This document shows positions 58,135-64,000 of a stretch of 64,000 nucleotides of DNA, one piece after another. Each line of letters opens with the position of its first letter. Within the stretch, counting starts at the first letter, position 1. The DNA comes from Inga oerstediana (taxonomy: Eukaryota; Streptophyta; Magnoliopsida; Fabales; Fabaceae): assembly GCA_963210345.1 (NCBI GenBank), contig OY723399.1, forward strand, positions 66,325,061 to 66,389,060. Direction: 5' to 3'. The notes beneath the pieces are model-generated. The model saw only the letters and a list, made by a program, of their open reading frames with translations. It did no database searches and had not been told where the DNA came from. A program made the translations under genes and the position numbers.

Positions 58135-59751
58135 ATGGCAAGCATGGGTGAAGGAATTCTTCCCGACGGAGCATCCATCACTAGACCTCCCGGTTTCAAT
58201 GGAGAACACTTTTCTTTCTGGAAAGCTAAATTCAGAGTGTTCGTGATGGCTACTGAATATGGGCTATGGGATGTAATCGAGAGTGGAAACTATCAACCTA
58301 CAAAGACTGTAGATTCTCAGAAAATTCCAAAGACGCCAGCGGAATATGATGAGAATGACAAGAAACTTATCACTCTCAATAGCAAGGCAATTCTGATGTT
58401 ACAAAGCTCCTTGAGTCAAAATGAATACTTCAGAATCTGCACACTCCCAACTGCAAAGGAAATGTGGGAAGCTCTGGAAATAGCTCATGAAGGAACTTCG
58501 GGAATAAAGGAGAATCGAATCAACACCTTGATCACAGAATTCGATCTACTTCGAATGAAATCAGGTGAGTCAATTTCTGAATTCGAACTTAGATATACTC
58601 ATCTTGTTAATCAACTTGCAGCACTTGGAAAAGTATATGATCAAAATATCCAAGTACGAAAGATTTTGAATATTCTTTCTAAAGAGTGGGAGGCCAAAGT
58701 CACTGCGATAGAAGAGGCAAAAGGAGAATCAATGAGATCAGTTGCTTCTCTATTTGGAAGTCTTTCTGAATATGAAAGCAAGTTAAAGTTCAAACGGGAA
58801 CTAGACGACATCAGTGACAAAAGAAAGAAAGGTCTAGCTCTAAAAGCAAAAGAAGAAAATCAAGATGAAGTTGAGGAGTTTGATGATGATGAAATGGGCT
58901 TAATCATAAAACGATTCAGAAAGTTCTACAAGAAAGGTCAAGGCTACAAACACTTTCAAAAAGGAGGAACTAGCAACAAAGACCATATCATTTGCTATGA
59001 ATGTGGTAAACCAGGACATATCAAATCAGAATGTCCAGAGCTCAATCAAAAAGGCAAAGAAAAGAGAAAAGGCAAATTCTTTAACAAAAAGAAGGCCTTT
59101 GTATCTGCTATATGGGGAGATAGTTCCTCAGACGAAGAAAGTGATGAGGAAGAAGTAGCCAACATATGTCTTGTTGCTCAAGAAGAGACAGAAGAAGAGG
59201 TAAATGATTCTGACCCTACCTATGATGAATTATTATCTGAATATAATGCTTTACATTCTGAATTCATCAAAATAGTTAAAGAACTAATTGTTTTCAAAAA
59301 GAAAAACAAAGCTCTTGAAATTGAGCTTAAAGAAAACTCAGAAAAGAATTGTGAAAATTGTTCTTCTTTGAAAAAGAAAAACATTGATCTCACAAAAACT
59401 CTTGAAAAGTTTACCAAAGGAAGTGAGATGCTAAATGTGATTTTAAAAGAACAACGATTTATAAATGACCGATCTGGTATTGGATATGATCCAAAAACAG
59501 ATAAAAGGAAAGGTAAAAAGAAAGTAGGAGGTAAGTCATATTTGAATTATTTCCAGCATTCTGTACATATATCAAATCCTTTTGCATTTTGTAATTACTG
59601 TAATAGAAAAGGTCATTATACCTCCTCATGCATTCATAAAAAGAAAGGAAACATAGGAACCTACAAATGGGTACCTAAAGGCACATATATTCAGAAAATC
59701 ATTTATACTAACCCAAAAGGACCCAAAAAGAAGTGGGTACCTAAAACTTAG
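58135..59751 (+). CDS. Gag of S2 copia (Sirevirus-like)
   Basis: 538-aa structural protein that would package the element RNA. The ATG at 58135 is the first after the PBS. Residues about 20-60 (FNGEHFSFWKAKFRVFVMAT) and 80-170 (KAILMLQSSLSQNEYFRICT, TAKEMWEALE, FELRYTHLVNQLAALG) form the copia gag core (DUF4219/UBN2). A first CCHC knuckle, CYECGKPGHIKSEC, is near residue 286. A long charged, coiled-coil-like stretch (about 330-450) follows, and a second knuckle CNYCNRKGHYTSSC is near residue 486. The C-terminus, YTNPKGPKKKWVPKT, is typical of Sirevirus Gag. A long gag with an extended C-terminal region is also a Sirevirus trait. The frame is intact and ends in TAG eight bases before the pol frame opens. 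Confidence 0.93.
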   Translation: MASMGEGILPDGASITRPPGFNGEHFSFWKAKFRVFVMATEYGLWDVIESGNYQPTKTVDSQKIPKTPAEYDENDKKLITLNSKAILMLQSSLSQNEYFRICTLPTAKEMWEALEIAHEGTSGIKENRINTLITEFDLLRMKSGESISEFELRYTHLVNQLAALGKVYDQNIQVRKILNILSKEWEAKVTAIEEAKGESMRSVASLFGSLSEYESKLKFKRELDDISDKRKKGLALKAKEENQDEVEEFDDDEMGLIIKRFRKFYKKGQGYKHFQKGGTSNKDHIICYECGKPGHIKSECPELNQKGKEKRKGKFFNKKKAFVSAIWGDSSSDEESDEEEVANICLVAQEETEEEVNDSDPTYDELLSEYNALHSEFIKIVKELIVFKKKNKALEIELKENSEKNCENCSSLKKKNIDLTKTLEKFTKGSEMLNVILKEQRFINDRSGIGYDPKTDKRKGKKKVGGKSYLNYFQHSVHISNPFAFCNYCNRKGHYTSSCIHKKKGNIGTYKWVPKGTYIQKIIYTNPKGPKKKWVPKT

Positions 59752-59759
59752 TCATTTGA

Positions 59760-62700
59760 TTGCAGGTATGTCTTAAAGCATCCAAAAATAACAAATGGTT
59801 CATAGACAGTGGATGCTCTAGACATATGACCGGAGATTTCGAAAGTTTTACCACATTACAACCTAAGGAAGGTGGAAAGGTAAAATTTGGAGGAAATCAA
59901 TCCGGAAAAATAGCAGGAATTGGTGAAATCAAAAATGACAAAGGCATACAAATCAAAGATGTATATTACGTTGAAGGCTTGTGTCATAATTTGCTGAGCG
60001 TAAGTCAAAGTGCAGATAAAGACAACTGGATAATATTTGATTCAGAGGAATGTCTAATTGTCAACAAGAAAGACTTACTACTTGATAAGAAGAATATCAA
60101 GGCTAAGCTCAGAGCAAAAAGGGAAGGTAACTGCTATACCTTAGATATTAGTAGAAATGAATCTGAAAACTGTTTTCTGAGTAATGCCGATGAAAGTTGG
60201 CTATGGCATAAAAGATTGGCTCATGTCAACATGCATCAACTAGGCAAACTACTCAAAAAGGATTTAGTTCTTGGATTACCCAAAGTAAATTTCAAAAACG
60301 ATTTGATTTGTGACGCATGTCAAAAGGGTAAACAAACTAAATCATCTTTCAAATTGAAAAATGAGATTTCAACAAATAGACCACTACAATTATTACATAT
60401 GGATTTAGTTGGTCCAGCAAGAGTAAAGAGTCTTGGTGGAAACTTATATTCATTGGTTATTGTTGATGATTTCTCTAGATTTACATGGGTTATCTTTCTA
60501 TCATCAAAGGATGAAACCTTTGAAGAATTTATTGTTTTTGCCAAGAAAGTGCAAAATGAGAAAGGTATGTCTATTGCAGGAATTAGGACTGATCATGGTG
60601 GAGAATTTGAAAATCAAGCCTTTGAAGAATATTGTGATACAAATGGCATTGATCACAATTTCTCTGCTCCAAGGACGCCCCAACAAAATGGAGTTGTGGA
60701 ACGCAAGAATAGAGTGCTTACCGAAATGGCTAGAACAATGTTAAATGAAAAGAACATGTCTCAAGTTTTCTGGGCTGATGCTATGAGTACAGCATGCTAT
60801 ATTTCAAATAGAGCCTATATCAGAACGAAACTTGGAAAGACGCCATACGAGCTATACAAAGGAAGGAAGCCAAACATTGCTCATCTACACATCTTCGGTT
60901 GTAAGTGTTTCATTCATAATAATGGTAAAGACAACCTAGGAAAATTTGATTCTAAAACTGATGAGGGAATTTTCTTAGGATATTCTAACCGAAGTAAAGC
61001 ATATAGAATTTTCAATAAAAGAACTTGTGTTGTTGAAGAATCAATTCATGTTGTATTTGATGAATTTGAAACCTCTGACAAAACCATTGATGAAGAACAG
61101 GAAGTTGTTTTAAATCAAGAAAATGGTCAATCTATCTCTAAGTCTCTTATTCCAGAGGTTGATGAAACTAAGGATGAAGAGCAATCCCTAGGTCAACCTA
61201 AAGCCTGGAAATACAATAGAAGTCATCCCTTAGATCAAGTCATAGGAGACGTGAATGAAGGGATCAAAACCAGAAATAGAGTTTTCAATGAAGTAAGTTT
61301 TTCTGCATTTATTTCTGAGATTGAACCTTCTAACATTGATGAAGCCCTATCAGACAATGATTGGGTCATAGCAATGCAAGAAGAATTAAATCAATTTGAA
61401 AGGAATCAAGTCTGGGATTTGGTGCCCCGACCCAAAGATCATACGATCATTGGTACTAAATGGGTATTCAAAAACAAACTTGATGAATCTGCAATTATTG
61501 TCAGAAACAAGGCAAGATTGGTGGCCAAAGGCTATAATCAGGAAGAAGGAATTGATTATGAGGAAACGTATGCTCCAGTGGCTAGATTGGAAGCTATACG
61601 TGTACTCTTAGCCTTTGCATGCATCAAAGGATTCAAACTCTATCAAATGGATGTTAAGAGTGCCTTTCTAAATGGCTACATCATGGAAGAAGTGTATGTA
61701 GAACAACCTCCTGGTTTTGAAGATGTCACTAAACCGGACCATGTTTTCAAACTTAAAAAGGCTTTGTATGGTTTAAAACAAGCTCCTAGAGCCTGGTATG
61801 AAAGGCTTAGTAAGTTTCTCATCGATCAAGGTTTTGTACGAGGAAAAGTTGATACAACATTATTTATAAATCGAAAACATGATGATATTTTAATTGTTCA
61901 AATATATGTTGATGATATTGTTTTCGGTGCTACTAATGAATCTCTGTGTAAGGAATTTTCTGAGATTATGCAGGGAGAGTTTGAGATGTCAATGATGGGA
62001 GAATTGAATTTCTTTCTTGGTTTGCAAATCAAACAAAGAAAGAATGGGATCTTCATATCTCAAACAAAGTATTTAAAAGAGCTATTGAAGAAGTATGGAA
62101 TGGATGAAGCAAATGGCTCAGATACGCCTATGAGCTCAACAACGTTGCTTGATGCTGATGTCAAAGGGAAAGACTACAATATCACAAAATATAGAGGAAT
62201 GATTGGATCATTACTCTATCTCACAGCAAGTAGACCAGACATCCAATTTAGTGTTGGCATATGTGCAAGATATCAATCGGCACCAAAGGAATCACATGCT
62301 GAAACTGTCAAACGAATCTTTAGATACCTTGCTGACACACCAGAATTGGGTCTGTGGTATCCCAAAGGAAGAAGTGAGTATCTAATTGCATATTCGGACT
62401 CTGATCATGGAGGATATAAGACAGACAGAAAGAGCACCAGTGGACAAGGACAATTCCTTGGAGGATCTCTTGTCTCGTGGTTCAGCAAGAAACAAAATAC
62501 AGTGTCTCTTTCGTCAACGGAAGCCGAATATGTTGCAGTCTCAAGTTGTTGTGCACAAGTGATATGGTTAAAACAACAACTACAAGATCTTGGTATTTAT
62601 CTCAAAGAGATACCAATCTATTGTGACAACACTAGTACGATAAGCTTGGCAAAGAATCCAGTTCAACACTCTAGAACCAAGCATATCGATGTCAGACATC

Positions 62701-62855
62701 ACTTCATCAGAGATCATGTCCAAAAGAAAGATGTGAAAGTGATATTCATTCCTACTCATCTTCAATTAGCCGATATCTTCACAAAACCCCTTGCAAAAGA
62801 TCAATTTCTATATATTAGAAGAGAATTGGGAATGGTAAATCCCAATGAGTTATAA
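59760..62855 (+). CDS. Pol of S2 copia: protease, integrase, reverse transcriptase, RNase H
   Basis: An uninterrupted frame of about 1030 codons in a different phase from gag, opening after a TGA at 59757. There is no ATG at its start, so expression probably depends on recoding or splicing (TTGATTGCAG|GT lies at the junction). In order: protease WFIDSGCSRHMTG (residues about 13-25); gag-pre-integrase WLWHKRLAHVN and CDACQKGKQ (about 148-195); integrase with LLHMDLVGP, RTDHGGEF and PQQNGVVERKNR, supplying the D-D-E residues (about 213-320). RT follows with WVFKNKLDE, YQMDVKSAFLNGYIMEEVYV, ALYGLKQAPRAWY and the catalytic YVDDIVFG (about 560-720). RNase H has YSDSDHGG, DRKSTSG and SLSSTEAEY (about 880-930). 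The tail is THLQLADIFTKPL. All catalytic residues that I can identify are present. Confidence 0.93.
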   Translation: MQVCLKASKNNKWFIDSGCSRHMTGDFESFTTLQPKEGGKVKFGGNQSGKIAGIGEIKNDKGIQIKDVYYVEGLCHNLLSVSQSADKDNWIIFDSEECLIVNKKDLLLDKKNIKAKLRAKREGNCYTLDISRNESENCFLSNADESWLWHKRLAHVNMHQLGKLLKKDLVLGLPKVNFKNDLICDACQKGKQTKSSFKLKNEISTNRPLQLLHMDLVGPARVKSLGGNLYSLVIVDDFSRFTWVIFLSSKDETFEEFIVFAKKVQNEKGMSIAGIRTDHGGEFENQAFEEYCDTNGIDHNFSAPRTPQQNGVVERKNRVLTEMARTMLNEKNMSQVFWADAMSTACYISNRAYIRTKLGKTPYELYKGRKPNIAHLHIFGCKCFIHNNGKDNLGKFDSKTDEGIFLGYSNRSKAYRIFNKRTCVVEESIHVVFDEFETSDKTIDEEQEVVLNQENGQSISKSLIPEVDETKDEEQSLGQPKAWKYNRSHPLDQVIGDVNEGIKTRNRVFNEVSFSAFISEIEPSNIDEALSDNDWVIAMQEELNQFERNQVWDLVPRPKDHTIIGTKWVFKNKLDESAIIVRNKARLVAKGYNQEEGIDYEETYAPVARLEAIRVLLAFACIKGFKLYQMDVKSAFLNGYIMEEVYVEQPPGFEDVTKPDHVFKLKKALYGLKQAPRAWYERLSKFLIDQGFVRGKVDTTLFINRKHDDILIVQIYVDDIVFGATNESLCKEFSEIMQGEFEMSMMGELNFFLGLQIKQRKNGIFISQTKYLKELLKKYGMDEANGSDTPMSSTTLLDADVKGKDYNITKYRGMIGSLLYLTASRPDIQFSVGICARYQSAPKESHAETVKRIFRYLADTPELGLWYPKGRSEYLIAYSDSDHGGYKTDRKSTSGQGQFLGGSLVSWFSKKQNTVSLSSTEAEYVAVSSCCAQVIWLKQQLQDLGIYLKEIPIYCDNTSTISLAKNPVQHSRTKHIDVRHHFIRDHVQKKDVKVIFIPTHLQLADIFTKPLAKDQFLYIRRELGMVNPNEL

Positions 62856-63709
62856 GGAATTTCAACATTTCATAATATTAGATGAAGTCATTTAATAATG
62901 TTTTGATGATTACTAACTTAAGCATCGGAGTATGTAGAAATGTGTTTTGCAGGAAGAAAGAAACTCTGTTTTGGGAAACGAAAACAGAGGTAATCAGAGG
63001 ACACCATTACTGGAGTACCAACTTGAAGTAATGGGTGACAGAAAAGATTTACCCGAGGAGTAACTTGAGGTAATGTAGCAGTTTACTCGAGTATGTACTC
63101 GAGTAATGGCCCCCAAAACTGGAAGTAATGGATCGAGTAACTTGAAATTTAAATCTAACGGTTCAGTTTTGAGGAAATGAAAAGTCAGAAGTTCAAAAGA
63201 CATGTTACCCGAGGCAAGCCTCGAGTAAACTTGAAGGTTACTCGAGTAAGGCCTCGAGTAATGACGGAGTCCAGATTCTCAAATTGTAGAAAAATGACTC
63301 AAATCTGCTCAGAATGGATTATAAATGATCGAGGGAACACCCATGGATAATTACAATATTATTCATGCCAGGTACGCAATTTAAATGAATTATTTTTGAA
63401 TATTTCTACATGAACACCCGAGGAAGGCCTCGAGTAATGATGAACGTTACTCGAGTAAGGCCTCGAGTAAAGTCGGGATTTAGGTCTTTATCTTGCGCAA
63501 ACTTGGTCATTTCCACAAAATCTCCTCGAGTAAATCACTATACACCCTTTCAAAAACTTTTCCCAATCGATTCCTTGCCTCATTTCCGTCAAAACCCAAC
63601 TGGTTTCAAGTCCAAAAACTTCCTATTTTGTTCAAAATCCCTCTGACCTAAACTTGCGACAGTTACCTTATTTTTTTTGAAAATCTCAGTTTCTCAATTC
63701 TTCAGGAAG
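62856..63709 (+). other. region between pol and ORF3 with CTCGAG palindromes
   Basis: Non-coding. From about 63005 to 63530 it holds roughly eight TTACTCGAG/CTCGAGTAA-type motifs, including TTACTCGAGTAAGGCCTCGA (twice) and CCGAGGMAAGSCTCGAGTAA-like forms. The central GGCCT differs from the GAGCTA of the LTR array. The last 30 bases before ORF3 are pyrimidine-rich and end TTCTTCAG|GA, an acceptor-like site. Confidence 0.85.
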
Positions 63710-64000
63710 ATGAGAACCAAAAATATTACTCCCTTAGATTCCTCTGAATCCGAGCAACACTCTGATCCTCCTTCATCTCATCCCAAGGGAAAAAGAAGAA
63801 AATTGACCCCAAGATCAAAAGCCAAAATCCCTCTTCAACCTCAAGCTCAACCAAAGGCCAAAGGGGTGGTAATCAAAGAGCCTATTGTGACTAGGGCTCA
63901 GTCTAAAAAGAGCACATCCACTGGAAGAAGCAAAGGTGTCAAAACTCCCTCACCTTCACACTCAGACTCATCCACACCCTCTTTTACTCCAAAAATTCCC
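63710..64000 (+). CDS. ORF3 of S2 copia, 5' part (runs off the window)
   Basis: 97 codons open to the window end, starting at the ATG at 63710, five bases after an acceptor-like CTTCAG. The sequence is rich in Lys, Ser and Pro, strongly basic and low in complexity (KGKRRKLTPRSKAK, KKSTSTGRSKGVK), with no hydrophobic segment in the visible part. An additional ORF after pol is known in Sireviruses (the so-called env-like or extra ORF); its position supports that assignment. The visible part alone does not reveal a function. There is no membrane anchor or signal peptide so far, so an envelope role should not be assumed. Confidence 0.7.
   Translation, partial: MRTKNITPLDSSESEQHSDPPSSHPKGKRRKLTPRSKAKIPLQPQAQPKAKGVVIKEPIVTRAQSKKSTSTGRSKGVKTPSPSHSDSSTPSFTPKIP

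Larger units (their letters stand above)
56243..64000 (+). mobile_element. Sirevirus-like copia retrotransposon (family S2), apparently intact in the window
   Basis: LTR 56243-58078, PBS 58081-58092, gag 58135-59751, pol from about 59760 to 62855, non-coding palindrome region, then ORF3 from 63710 past the window end. All enzymatic motifs are present and uninterrupted. Left flank GAACT (56238-56242). The 3' LTR and right TSD are outside. A long region with an extra ORF between pol and the 3' LTR is the hallmark of Sireviruses. Confidence 0.92.

Overview
The window is nuclear DNA of a flowering plant, probably a eudicot. It has spliced plant genes (a cytochrome b5-like gene, a senescence/dehydration-domain gene, one serine carboxypeptidase-like exon), plant-type Ty1/copia and Ty3/gypsy LTR retrotransposons, a tRNA-derived SINE and several MITEs. 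I cannot name the species. No bacterial, organellar, rRNA, tRNA or CRISPR features were seen. Boundaries, TSDs and splice sites were read by eye.

Layout. 1-3243: 5' part of a degenerate minus-strand copia element; a 1.2-kb foldback Mutator-like element sits inside its 5' LTR. 3244-8822: sparse host DNA with a five-exon-type CB5LP gene (minus) whose last exon I cannot find. Nearby are a copia scrap split by a hAT MITE (perfect 8-bp TSD) and an intronic SINE (perfect 17-bp TSD). 8823-21102: intergenic DNA with a truncated gypsy LTR (10850-12042), a small Mutator-like MITE (13085-13528), a gypsy solo LTR (13576-16218, TSD TACTA) and a Sirevirus-like copia solo LTR (17879-19192, TSD GTTCC). 21103-32629: a truncated minus-strand Sirevirus-like copia element whose LTR was invaded by a very young, non-coding gypsy derivative (24511-32420; two 2170-bp LTRs, one mismatch seen, TSD GGCAT). 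32630-42148: host DNA with a lone carboxypeptidase exon, a tandem MITE dimer and an apparently intact five-exon senescence-domain gene (36384-40568).

42149 to the right end is a nest. An old Tekay-like chromovirus (minus) has its gag split by a copia solo LTR (48932-51854, TSD TCAAG). Its 5' LTR is split first by a related gypsy solo LTR (52871-55584, TSD ATTTA) and then by an apparently intact Sirevirus-like copia element that starts at 56243 and runs off the window. That element has an LTR, PBS, 538-aa Gag, roughly 1030-aa Pol with protease, integrase, RT and RNase H motifs, and the start of a third ORF after pol.

The most unusual signal is a set of dense arrays of short palindromes centred on CTCGAG. 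They occur in the LTRs of two copia families and of the gypsy chromovirus, and again in the copia interior between pol and ORF3. A related gypsy LTR instead carries an array of the palindrome TTGGGCCGCGGCCCAA. Shared palindrome arrays in unrelated elements suggest a common selective force or exchange of cis-acting modules. The retrotransposons dominate the window; only two host genes look substantially present.
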